Source of the DNA: Peribacillus simplex NBRC 15720 = DSM 1321
Lineage (GTDB): Bacteria; Bacillota; Bacilli; Bacillales; DSM-1321
Length of the DNA stretch: 64,000 nt
Direction of reading: 5' to 3'
NCBI RefSeq assembly: GCF_002243645.1
Contig: NZ_CP017704.1
Location: 248,001-312,000, forward strand
The notes beneath the pieces were generated by a model. That model searched no databases, was not told the origin of the DNA, and was given only the letters and a program-made list of their open reading frames with translations. Positions 1 through 7,618 of this stretch are shown here, one piece after another (positions within the stretch are counted from its first letter, which is position 1; each line of letters starts with the position of its first letter). Position numbers and translations under genes: made by a program.

Positions 1-500
1 TCAGCTGGTACTGTTATTACCTGGATCCCCATTGCGATGATGTTGTAGTAGCCATTGTCGTCCATGGTGAAGTACATCCATCCAAATACTAGAGGGAATG
101 TCACGAAGCAGGAAAGAATACATCCCCATCCGATTAGAACGTGCTGAGTCCATCGGTAAATTCCCCTATTCCAGATGAAATTGTATGTAGCTAAATGTTC
201 AACTGATGTTTTAGGCGTTGATTTTCTAAATAGAAGTTTGATGCCTTTTTTTATAAAAATCTTTGTTGGCGGCCTTTCTCCCCATGCGATAAACCTGTAA
301 AAGAACCCCCCAATAAAAATAATCGTCCCCACCATATAGCCATAAAGGTTTAAATCTACGTGTGTAAACATTCTCGTACCAATAAACGATAAGAATACAA
401 GTCCGCAAACTGCTAGAAACATAGACTTAGCAAAATGTGATGCAAAAGCATTATCAATCGATTTTCCTGTTTTTTGATTTGCTGCGACTTTTGCCTGCAT
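1..500 (-). CDS. Membrane protein, N-terminal part only (possible cytochrome b-like redox subunit)
   Basis: The gene reads leftward and runs off the window after about 166 residues. The start is an ATG behind AGGAGG at the usual spacing. At least three hydrophobic segments are visible (roughly residues 29-42, 50-65 and 118-140). Between them lies a basic loop carrying His residues, and a HLATYN...RWTQHVLIGWG pattern resembles the heme-ligating helices of NarI/HdrE-type membrane subunits. The family cannot be named from this fragment. Alternatives are any other multi-pass membrane protein. Confidence 0.6.
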   Translation of the reverse strand, partial: MQAKVAANQKTGKSIDNAFASHFAKSMFLAVCGLVFLSFIGTRMFTHVDLNLYGYMVGTIIFIGGFFYRFIAWGERPPTKIFIKKGIKLLFRKSTPKTSVEHLATYNFIWNRGIYRWTQHVLIGWGCILSCFVTFPLVFGWMYFTMDDNGYYNIIAMGIQVITVPA

Positions 501-567
501 TACTATTCCTCCTCATTACAAACAATTACCATACCCTTATTGTAAGAGCTGCCCCGTTTTTTCCATA

Positions 568-603
568 TCGGGGGACTTCCCTATCCTAAGGGGAAAATTC
601 CCC
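568..603. promoter_or_regulatory. Two tandem GGGGA-TTCCC inverted repeats (candidate operator)
   Basis: The repeats GGGGACTTCCCTATC and GGGGAAAATTCCCCTATC lie about 20 bp apart upstream of the leftward membrane-protein gene. Both are hyphenated palindromes with the same flank. They look like a tandem binding site for a dimeric regulator; the regulator is unknown. Confidence 0.4.
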
Positions 604-611
604 TATCTTTT

Positions 612-644
612 AAAATAAAAAAACAGTTCTGATGTGCAGAACTG
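612..644 (-). terminator. Hairpin with T-run, minus strand
   Basis: CAGTTCT...AGAACTG forms a 7 bp perfect stem. Read on the minus strand it is followed by a long T-rich run. No gene is recognisable immediately upstream on that strand, so it may catch read-through from the pxp operon or end an unrecognised transcript. Confidence 0.5.
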
Positions 645-650
645 CCTGTA

Positions 651-1182
651 CTATATTTCAATTTTCAAGTTTTCTCTTTTCCAGTTTTTATATTTTATTT
701 TGCAATGGAGGAAATGCTGATGGAAGTTTTTCTAGATGTTAGTATGCTTAAGGGATGTTTGTTGTTTTTGCAGTCTTTGCATATGATAAAATCGATTACC
801 GAAAACAAATGTTTTTTAATGAAAATAAGTATATAGAGGTGAAATTATAGAGACATAATCTCACAAAAAGATATTAGTATTCAAGATTTTTATTGACTGA
901 AAGAAGAACTGCACATACATAGTAAAATGGGATAGAGAATTCTGATAGATCGAAACATTTAATCAGATAGGAGCGATAAAAATCCACATAGAAATTCAAC
1001 GGTTAATACTAAGCTTAAATGCAAGATAAAGTAATTCTTGATACAGTCATTAAAGAAAATACTTGTTGGAGTCACATCAGCCATCAAGTATTAAGGTAAA
1101 ATAAAGCAACAATTTATTTAAAAAACTGCCTTGAATAAAGAAAATAAATAGAGGCTCCATCTTTCACTTATTATGTATTAAC
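651..1182. other. AT-rich stretch with no supportable gene
   Basis: I see no open frame with a ribosome site, no tRNA-like structure and no recognisable transposase remnant in either strand. Confidence 0.5.
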
Positions 1183-1220
1183 AAAAAAAGAAAGTACCCT
1201 TTTAATAAGAGTACTCTCTT
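1183..1220 (-). terminator. Rho-independent terminator after pxpC
   Basis: A 12 bp stem (AAGAGAGTACTC pairing with GGGTACTTTCTT, including G-T pairs) is followed on the minus strand by seven T residues, just past the pxpC stop codon. Confidence 0.75.
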
Positions 1221-1251
1221 CCTTTTGTTACTTCTTGATGAAGTTACTATA

Positions 1252-2241
1252 TTACATGCTGTTTTTTAGAGCTAATGAAATCGAAACCTTTAAATCTTTT
1301 AATTGTTGTTCTTTTTGAAGGAAATGCTGCTCGGCTTCTTTTAAGGTTACTCGTAAAAATTGAATAGCTTCCCCTGGTTTGACCTGAGCAATTAATGGTA
1401 AATCTGCAGTAATCACTTGAGCTATCTTAGGATACCCTCCCGTTGTTTGGCTATCCGCAAGAAGAATAATAGGGTTTCCATCAGGAGGAACTTGAACAGA
1501 CCCGTTAGTTACTGCTTCAGACAATAGCTCCCTTTTATCCTGTAACTCTAACAAAGGACCTGATATTCTATAGCCCATACGATCAGATTGGTTTGAAACT
1601 TTAAACAAATTCTCTGCAAAACTAACTTTACTAGAGTCCGTAAAATAATCGTACTGGCTTCCATCTATGAAACGAATAACTGGCATGCGACTTGGCATAA
1701 ACTCCTTTTCATTGACAAACCACTTTGGAGCGATAAACGCTTCTTTAAACTCCCGGTTATCTAGAATCGTAGAAGTTTCATTAAAATCCACAACATCATC
1801 TACTTTTAATGCTCTTCCCTTATATCCCCCAATTTCCCCTCTTAGATATGTACTTTTACTATTCATAACTGTAGAAATAGCGTATCCTCCCGCTACAGAC
1901 AAATAAGTCCTACAACCTGATTTACATCCCGCGAATCGAAGAATAGAGCCTTTTTTTACATAAACAGGCTTCCACATTGGAACAGCTTGACTGTCAATAG
2001 TAGGTGATAAATTTCCACCTGTTATCGCTATCAAGCAATTTTTTTCTATTTTAAGAGTCGGACCCATTAACGTAATTTCCATGGCAGCTTCACCTTCTTT
2101 ATTGCCAACTAACATATTGGCAATTCGTAGGGAATATGCATCCATTGCGCCGCTTACAATCACTCCATGTTGCTGAAACCCTTTTCTTCCAAGATCCTGA
2201 ATACTAGTTAATAATCCCGGTTTGATTACACGCAGGCTCAC
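1252..2241 (-). CDS. pxpC: 5-oxoprolinase subunit C (KipA-type carboxyltransferase fold)
   Basis: 329 residues, the usual length for the biotin-dependent carboxyltransferase-like PxpC/KipA family. With PxpA and PxpB it forms the prokaryotic ATP-dependent 5-oxoprolinase that opens 5-oxoproline to glutamate. The N-terminus (LLTSIQDLGRKGFQQHGV, then SGAMD) is the family signature, and DRMGYRISGP and SQTTGGYPKIA are typical of the core. It starts at GTG behind AAGGAGGGG, and the GTG overlaps the pxpB stop by 4 bp, so translation is probably coupled. It is the last gene of a five-gene operon ordered as ycsF-ycsG-ycsI-kipI-kipA of B. subtilis; kipR is not next to it here. Confidence 0.93.
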   Translation of the reverse strand: MSLRVIKPGLLTSIQDLGRKGFQQHGVIVSGAMDAYSLRIANMLVGNKEGEAAMEITLMGPTLKIEKNCLIAITGGNLSPTIDSQAVPMWKPVYVKKGSILRFAGCKSGCRTYLSVAGGYAISTVMNSKSTYLRGEIGGYKGRALKVDDVVDFNETSTILDNREFKEAFIAPKWFVNEKEFMPSRMPVIRFIDGSQYDYFTDSSKVSFAENLFKVSNQSDRMGYRISGPLLELQDKRELLSEAVTNGSVQVPPDGNPIILLADSQTTGGYPKIAQVITADLPLIAQVKPGEAIQFLRVTLKEAEQHFLQKEQQLKDLKVSISLALKNSM

Positions 2242-2996
2242 TGTAACCCCTCCTTAAGAATAATTTCATTATACTCTTGATTAGAAATTGGATGGAATTT
2301 CACAATGTCTCCTGCTTGTAATAGGCTTGGAGGATTTACATCTGGTAAGAATAGTTTGGTTGGCGTTTGTCCAATTAATTGCCACCCTCCAGGCGTAGAT
2401 ATTGGATATACACCCGTTTGCATACCTGCAATTCCAACTGCTCCTGTTGGTATGGTCATTCTAGGAGAAGATCGTCTAGGTGTTGCAATTTTTTCTGATA
2501 GTCCACCGAGAAACGGAAAACCTGGAGCAAATCCAATCATATAGGCTAAGTACTCACCATTTGAATGAATATGGATGACTTCATCAGTAGTTAAATTATT
2601 ATAACGAGCTACATATTCCAAATCCGGGCCATATTCCCCCCCATAACATACAGGAATAGAAACAGTTCGGTGTGTCAGCTTTTTATCTTCTTTTAACCAC
2701 TGTAGTTTCCTTTCCATGATAGAACGAACCACTTCATATGGAGAAATAAATTCATCATTATTGCTTTGTTTTTGTTTCTTATAGATAACTAGAGGATCAT
2801 AAAAAACTGTCAAATTTGTAAAAGCCGGCACACATTCTATAAATCCAACAAAAGGTTCATCTTCAAGCAAATCCATAAACATTTTAATTTTTTTGTGAAT
2901 GTCGTATTTAATTTCATTCCCAAATGTAATCACGATTGCGGAATCGCCTAAGGGAGACAGTATGCATGTAGTTTTATTCAAAAGCTTTTCCGGCAT
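2238..2996 (-). CDS. pxpB: 5-oxoprolinase subunit B (KipI-type)
   Basis: About 252 residues from the ATG at 2996; a TTG three codons further upstream is also open. It belongs to the PxpB/KipI cyclophilin-like family. Visible signatures are the N-terminal PLGDSAIVITFGN, the VCYGGEYGPDLEYVA segment, and the GFAPGFPFLGGL...TPRRSSPR block. The C-terminal half carries PTGAVGIAGMQTGVYP, also typical. In B. subtilis the orthologue was first described as an inhibitor of kinase KinA (KipI), but the conserved role is as a 5-oxoprolinase subunit with PxpA and PxpC. It overlaps pxpC by 4 bp. Confidence 0.93.
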   Translation of the reverse strand: MPEKLLNKTTCILSPLGDSAIVITFGNEIKYDIHKKIKMFMDLLEDEPFVGFIECVPAFTNLTVFYDPLVIYKKQKQSNNDEFISPYEVVRSIMERKLQWLKEDKKLTHRTVSIPVCYGGEYGPDLEYVARYNNLTTDEVIHIHSNGEYLAYMIGFAPGFPFLGGLSEKIATPRRSSPRMTIPTGAVGIAGMQTGVYPISTPGGWQLIGQTPTKLFLPDVNPPSLLQAGDIVKFHPISNQEYNEIILKEGLQ

Positions 2997-3023
2997 AGAA
3001 CTCAACTCTTTCTGTTAGTAATA

Positions 3024-3815
3024 TTATAAAACGCCTAATTTTTCATCACGGATATCCGTTATAAACATATGTCCTGGTGCATGCGTAATCATAATCGCCG
3101 GTTTTGTTTCCATTGCGATAGATTGAGGCGTTACTCCACAAGCCCAGAAGACCGGCACTTCTCCTTCACGAATCGTTACTGCATCACCAAAATCAGGTTG
3201 CTGTATGTTAGAAACACCAATCGCCTCCGGATCTCCAATATGGATTGGACCACCATGAACAGCAGGAAAACGCGATGTAACTTGAGCCGCTCGCACCACA
3301 TCTTTCTGAGGAATCGGACGCATGCTCGCTACCATTTTCCCGTGAAATATCCCTGCTTCAACACATGAAATATTCGTTTTATACATCGGTACATTACTGT
3401 TCTCTTCAATATGACGAATGGAAATATCGTTGTTTAAAAGGGCATGTTCAAATGTAAAGCTGCAACCGATTAAAAACCCAACCATATCATCTTCCCAATA
3501 ATCTGAAATATCCGTTACTTCTTCCATTAATTCACCGTATTTATATATCCGGTATTTTGGAATATCTGTACGTATATCACCAGACTGAGCAGCAAATTTA
3601 GGAATAGGAGAACCAATTTCTGTTACGTCTAGAAGTGGACAAGACTTAGGATTACGCTGACAAAACAATAAAAAATCAAAAGCATGCTCTTTTTTTAAGA
3701 TGGCCAAGTTTGCTTGTGCATATCCGTTTGCCATTCCAGCAGTTGGCTTAATCAATTCATTGTTGCGGATCATTGCGCGCAATTCAGCCGGGGTAGCTTG
3801 AGAAAGATCGATCAT
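3024..3815 (-). CDS. Putative hydro-lyase, YcsI / DUF1445 (D-glutamate cyclase-like) family
   Basis: 263 residues, matching the YcsI/DUF1445 family. The N-terminus (ATPAELRAMIRNN, then PTAGMANGYAQANLAIL) and the C-terminal VFWACGVTPQSIAM and ITHAPGHMFITDI are the conserved blocks. Mammalian relatives interconvert D-glutamate and 5-oxo-D-proline, which fits its place between a transporter and the 5-oxoprolinase subunits: it may handle a 5-oxoproline isomer or precursor. That role is inferred from context. GGAGATG precedes the ATG. Confidence 0.88.
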   Translation of the reverse strand: MIDLSQATPAELRAMIRNNELIKPTAGMANGYAQANLAILKKEHAFDFLLFCQRNPKSCPLLDVTEIGSPIPKFAAQSGDIRTDIPKYRIYKYGELMEEVTDISDYWEDDMVGFLIGCSFTFEHALLNNDISIRHIEENSNVPMYKTNISCVEAGIFHGKMVASMRPIPQKDVVRAAQVTSRFPAVHGGPIHIGDPEAIGVSNIQQPDFGDAVTIREGEVPVFWACGVTPQSIAMETKPAIMITHAPGHMFITDIRDEKLGVL

Positions 3816-3894
3816 TAATATTCATCTCCTATTAAGAACTGGGAGTCAGTGACAAACTAGCACGCCACTTCCACCCCGTTTTATTGATGTATCA

Positions 3895-5124
3895 TTAAAA
3901 AAGAGCGGGCAGTTGTTTCATTAATGTATATACGCCCATTAACGCCATGATGATTACCACAAATACGCCGGAAATCGTCAACCATAAAGGATGTTTATAA
4001 TCACCCACAATATTCTTCTTATATGCCGCAATTAAAAGTGTACCAAGTGCAATTGGTAAAATCAGACCATTAATTGCCCCTACTACAAGTAGTACTTTAA
4101 CCGGTTGACCAATTAATAGAAAGCAAATGGTCGATACGACTATAAAGCCAATGATAATCCAGTTAGCCTTTTTATTTATTTTTTCGCTGAATGTTCTGAT
4201 AAACGAAACAGAAGTATATGCAGCACCAACTACTGATGTGATTGCTGCAGCCCACATAACAATACCAAACATTTTATAACCTACATTTCCAGCAGCAAGT
4301 TGAAAAACGGATGCCGCAGGGTTTTCTGAATCAATTTGCAAGCCTTTAGATACAACACCTAGAACTGCTAAAAATAATGCAACTCGCATAACTGTGGTTA
4401 TTAAAATACCCATTACTGAACTCTTTGTTACTTGTGGCAGTGCTCCGACACCTTTCACTCCTGCATCCAATAGACGATGACCGCCAGCAAATGTAATATA
4501 GCCACCCACAGATCCCCCAACTAATGTAACGATTGCGATAATATCAATCTTATCAGGTGCAAATGTCTTCACTACTGCTTCTCCAACTGGAGGAGAAGTT
4601 GTCCATGCAACATATATCATCAAACAGATCATAAAAAAGCCTGCGATTTGTGTAAAGCGGTCCATAGCTTTTCCCGCTTCTTTTACTACAAATATTAATA
4701 CTGCAATAACTGCACTAATTGCTGCTCCAGTTGTTGGGGAAATTCCAATCATCGCATTTAGACCAAGTCCAGCTCCTGCGATGTTCCCTATATTAAATGC
4801 TAGCCCCCCCATAACTATGAGTGCCGCTAGAACATAACCTAGTCCTGGAAGAACCATGTTTGCAATCTCTTGTCCTCGTTTTTCAGATACAGCAATAATG
4901 CGCCATACATTTGTTTGTGCAAAAATATCAAGAATAACTGAAATAAGGATAACAAACCCAAAACTTGCTGCAAGACTTTGGGTATAAACAGTTGTCTGCA
5001 TTAAAAAACCTGGTCCTATGGCTGATGTTGCCATAAGAAATGCTGCACCTAGCAATAATGTCCGGTTATTTTTTGGCTTAGAATGATTTTTTTTCTGATC
5101 TGTCGTATTTTTGATTGGCTCCAA
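3895..5124 (-). CDS. NRAMP-related transporter (YcsG-like) without the metal-binding motifs
   Basis: 409 residues with about 11 hydrophobic segments; TTG start behind AGGAGG. It is the counterpart of B. subtilis YcsG in the same operon position. The first helix has the NRAMP-type GPGFL, but the following DPGN metal-binding motif is replaced (GPGFLMQTTVYTQ), and the helix-6 MPH motif is replaced by an AGGHRL segment. These residues coordinate Mn2+/Fe2+ in true NRAMP proteins, so this protein probably moves something else. Being in the pxp operon suggests 5-oxoproline or a related acid, which is an inference. Confidence 0.85.
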   Translation of the reverse strand: MEPIKNTTDQKKNHSKPKNNRTLLLGAAFLMATSAIGPGFLMQTTVYTQSLAASFGFVILISVILDIFAQTNVWRIIAVSEKRGQEIANMVLPGLGYVLAALIVMGGLAFNIGNIAGAGLGLNAMIGISPTTGAAISAVIAVLIFVVKEAGKAMDRFTQIAGFFMICLMIYVAWTTSPPVGEAVVKTFAPDKIDIIAIVTLVGGSVGGYITFAGGHRLLDAGVKGVGALPQVTKSSVMGILITTVMRVALFLAVLGVVSKGLQIDSENPAASVFQLAAGNVGYKMFGIVMWAAAITSVVGAAYTSVSFIRTFSEKINKKANWIIIGFIVVSTICFLLIGQPVKVLLVVGAINGLILPIALGTLLIAAYKKNIVGDYKHPLWLTISGVFVVIIMALMGVYTLMKQLPALF

Positions 5125-5153
5125 TGAAATCTACCTCCTAGATGTTTGTGATT

Positions 5154-5915
5154 TTATGTAGAAATAGACTTAACTGTAATTTCAGATATTTCTAAGGATT
5201 TTTTTACATGACGAGCAAAGGTTAAAGCATGTGCTCCGTCTCCATGAATACAAATTGTATCTGCCTTTAAAGCCACATCAGTTCCTTGCTGTGATAAAAC
5301 CTTTCCTTCTTTAACCATTCGAATTACTTGTGCAACAGCATCATCATCATTTTCTATCATTGCATGCGCTTTCATACGAGAAGTCAATGAACCATCTTGT
5401 TGATATGTCCGATCCGCAAACACTTCACTAGCCGTTTGTAATCCAATGGTCTGTCCAGCACGTATTAATTCACTGCCCGACAAGCCAAATAAAATGAGCT
5501 CAGGATTAATTTTGTATACAGCTTCAGCTATGGCAAAAGACAACTCTTTATTCTTTGCCGCCATATTGTACAAAGCACCATGTGGTTTAACATGTTGCAT
5601 ATTCCCGCCTTCAGATTGCAAAAAGCCATTTAATGCACCAATTTGATAGACAACAATATCACAAGCTTCCTGTGGTGAAATATTCATATTGCGTCTGCCA
5701 AAACCTATTAAATCCTGGAAACCTGGGTGGGCTCCGATTTTTACTTCTTTCTCTAAAGCAAGCTGAACCGTTTTTCTCATAACGGTCGGATCGCCAGCAT
5801 GAAATCCACAAGCAACATTGACAGATGTTACATAATCCAAAATCTCTGCATCATTTCCAATTCGATATGTGCCAAAGCTCTCTCCTAAATCACAATTCAA
5901 ATCAACTGTATTCAT
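5154..5915 (-). CDS. pxpA: 5-oxoprolinase subunit A (LamB/YcsF family)
   Basis: 253 residues, the standard length of the LamB/YcsF family. Family blocks are [11 protein letters not shown] at residues 5-15, [12 protein letters not shown] near 33-44, and VKPHGALYN near 108. PxpA works with PxpB and PxpC to hydrolyse 5-oxoproline with ATP. It is the first gene of the operon and starts at ATG behind AGGAGGAG. Upstream lie a sigma-A promoter and a palindromic operator. Confidence 0.95.
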   Translation of the reverse strand: MNTVDLNCDLGESFGTYRIGNDAEILDYVTSVNVACGFHAGDPTVMRKTVQLALEKEVKIGAHPGFQDLIGFGRRNMNISPQEACDIVVYQIGALNGFLQSEGGNMQHVKPHGALYNMAAKNKELSFAIAEAVYKINPELILFGLSGSELIRAGQTIGLQTASEVFADRTYQQDGSLTSRMKAHAMIENDDDAVAQVIRMVKEGKVLSQQGTDVALKADTICIHGDGAHALTFARHVKKSLEISEITVKSIST

Positions 5916-6001
5916 TGTACACTCCTCCTATTTACAGAAATTTCGAACAATAAAACCTATAAATATGTAGATAAAAATATTTCACTTTCATAATTTCATA
6001 A

Positions 6002-6040
6002 AATTCCGAAATTCGGAATTGACGTTTCATATTTCGGAAT
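6002..6040 (-). promoter_or_regulatory. Palindromic operator of the pxp operon
   Basis: AATTCCGAAATTCGGAATT (6002-6020) is a near-perfect 19 bp palindrome. A second copy of its half ATTCCGAAAT lies at 6031-6040. Both lie at or just downstream of the predicted transcription start, a repressor-like position. The regulator is unknown; B. subtilis uses an IclR-type protein (KipR) for this operon. Confidence 0.6.
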
Positions 6041-6046
6041 ATTCTT

Positions 6047-6075
6047 ATTCTAGCATGTTTTTTTTATTTCGACAA
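6047..6075 (-). promoter_or_regulatory. Sigma-A promoter of the pxp operon
   Basis: On the minus strand the -35 is TTGTCG (6070-6075) and the -10 is TAGAAT (6047-6052), separated by 17 bp. This places transcription start near 6040, about 125 bp before pxpA. Confidence 0.6.
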
Positions 6076-6262
6076 TACAATTGTTAGCTAACCTAACATA
6101 TGTTTTTGTATTTTTTCATTAATCTTGAATATCATTTATGTTTTCTTCCACTATTATCTTTGATTAAACAGAAGATTATTTACATAGATTAATGTAAAAA
6201 AATAATACATAGATGTAATATAAATAGACCGGCAAAAACAAGTACTAAACCTTTTTTTGCTG

Positions 6263-6305
6263 ATTAAAAAAGTCGTTGATTCCTATGACAAGGAATCAAC
6301 GACTT
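6263..6305 (-). terminator. Terminator after the SolA-like gene
   Basis: AAAGTCGTTGATTCC pairs perfectly with GGAATCAACGACTTT, and on the minus strand the stem is followed by TTTTTTAATC. It ends the leftward oxidase gene and shields the pxp promoter. Confidence 0.85.
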
Positions 6306-6396
6306 TGATTTTCATTCTATATGCAGGTTCAAGTTAAACTTGTGATTTTGTATTTTCATCTCGATGGCGAAATATTTTTTTCAAGTCTTCTCATTA

Positions 6397-7524
6397 TTAA
6401 TTAAATCGATTAATAGAAAACAATGATATATCTTCCTTGCTCGTACCGGAGATAATCAAGTCACTCAAAATTTCCCCCATGACACTGCTGAATTTAAACC
6501 CGTGTCCAGAGAAACCTGCTGCTATTGCAATATGTGGATAATAAGGATGTTTATCCACTATAAAATGCTCATCAGGGGTCATGGTGTAGATGCAAGTTTT
6601 CCCATATTTCATTTTTTGATCAGCAGGCATATATTTCTGCAAAAATTTCACCAAATCTCCCTCATCTTCATCCAATTCACCAAACCCCTCAATACAGCCA
6701 TCAGGATTTATACGATTTCCTCCATCATGTCTCCCTATTTTCAATCCAGAACCATTTATACTAGGAAAGCCATAGTATGTACCAATTGAAGTATCAAAAG
6801 TAAAAGCTGGAAAATCATTATGATTATATAATTTTTCATTTGCATGAAACCAGGCAAATGTTTTTCTAATGGGTTCCAGCGGCAGATTCAAATCTAACAT
6901 CGCCAATATTTTCGGGGCCCACGCTCCAACTGCAACCACTAAAGATTCTGAGTGGAATGTCTGTTCATCCGTTTTAATCGTGACCCCATTGCCATGAACA
7001 ACTATCTTCCTTACTTCACTGTTTACAATGATGTCAGCACCATGGGATTTCACAAGTTGTTGATACGCTCTTAAGCACTCCTCACTTTTCAACACGCCCG
7101 AAGTCGATTCATAGCACCCAATGTAGTCTTCTGGCAGTGTTATGCCTGGCCATCTATCATGAATTTCATGTGAATCCAAGATTTTCATTGGTAAACCATA
7201 CTCCTTTGAGCCCGCTTTCACTTGTTTAATGAAAGTGGAATTTTCGCTTCCAGCATTCAGTACCCCCGTTGGAAGAAATAATTGTTTTCCCGAATTTCTT
7301 TCCAATTCACCCCATAGCTTTTGGGATTTAAGTGCCAAAGAAATATACTCCCTACCTTCACCATAAGCATGTCTAATAATTCTTGTTTCCCCGTGATGGC
7401 TGCCCTTATTATGAGGAGGAGCAAAGGAATCCAATAACAATACTTTTTGTCCATTTTTCGCCAGATAGTAACCTGAGGACATTCCCATAGATCCAGCTCC
7501 AATTACAATTACATCATAGTGCAT
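6397..7524 (-). CDS. FAD-dependent amine oxidase, N-methyl-L-tryptophan oxidase / monomeric sarcosine oxidase type
   Basis: 375 residues, as expected for the MSOX/SolA family. The FAD dinucleotide-binding motif GAGSMG is at residues 9-14, and NKGSHHGETRIIRHAYGEG near 39-57 is the family signature. A Cys near residue 309 (YGKTCIYTM) is at the position of the covalent flavin link, and FSGHGFKF near the C-terminus is the closing FAD motif. These enzymes oxidatively demethylate N-methyl amino acids to formaldehyde and H2O2; the exact substrate cannot be read. It follows the lyase-like gene in the same direction but is separated from it by a terminator. Confidence 0.88.
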   Translation of the reverse strand: MHYDVIVIGAGSMGMSSGYYLAKNGQKVLLLDSFAPPHNKGSHHGETRIIRHAYGEGREYISLALKSQKLWGELERNSGKQLFLPTGVLNAGSENSTFIKQVKAGSKEYGLPMKILDSHEIHDRWPGITLPEDYIGCYESTSGVLKSEECLRAYQQLVKSHGADIIVNSEVRKIVVHGNGVTIKTDEQTFHSESLVVAVGAWAPKILAMLDLNLPLEPIRKTFAWFHANEKLYNHNDFPAFTFDTSIGTYYGFPSINGSGLKIGRHDGGNRINPDGCIEGFGELDEDEGDLVKFLQKYMPADQKMKYGKTCIYTMTPDEHFIVDKHPYYPHIAIAAGFSGHGFKFSSVMGEILSDLIISGTSKEDISLFSINRFN

Positions 7525-7562
7525 CTTACATCCCTCCTCCTTTAAATATGATCCTTCATTTT

Positions 7563-7610
7563 AAAAAAAGGAAGCCATTTTACCTTATTAAATAAAGTAA
7601 AACAACTTCC
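7563..7610 (-). terminator. Terminator after the lyase-like gene
   Basis: An 18-position stem (GGAAG...CTTCC outermost, several G-T pairs) ends on the minus strand in seven T residues, directly after the lyase stop codon at 7619. Confidence 0.8.
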
Positions 7611-7618
7611 ACATGGTT

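Noticed and set aside
650..1180. Possible transposase remnant
   Set aside because: Translations in all frames are broken and contain no motif I could tie to a transposase family.
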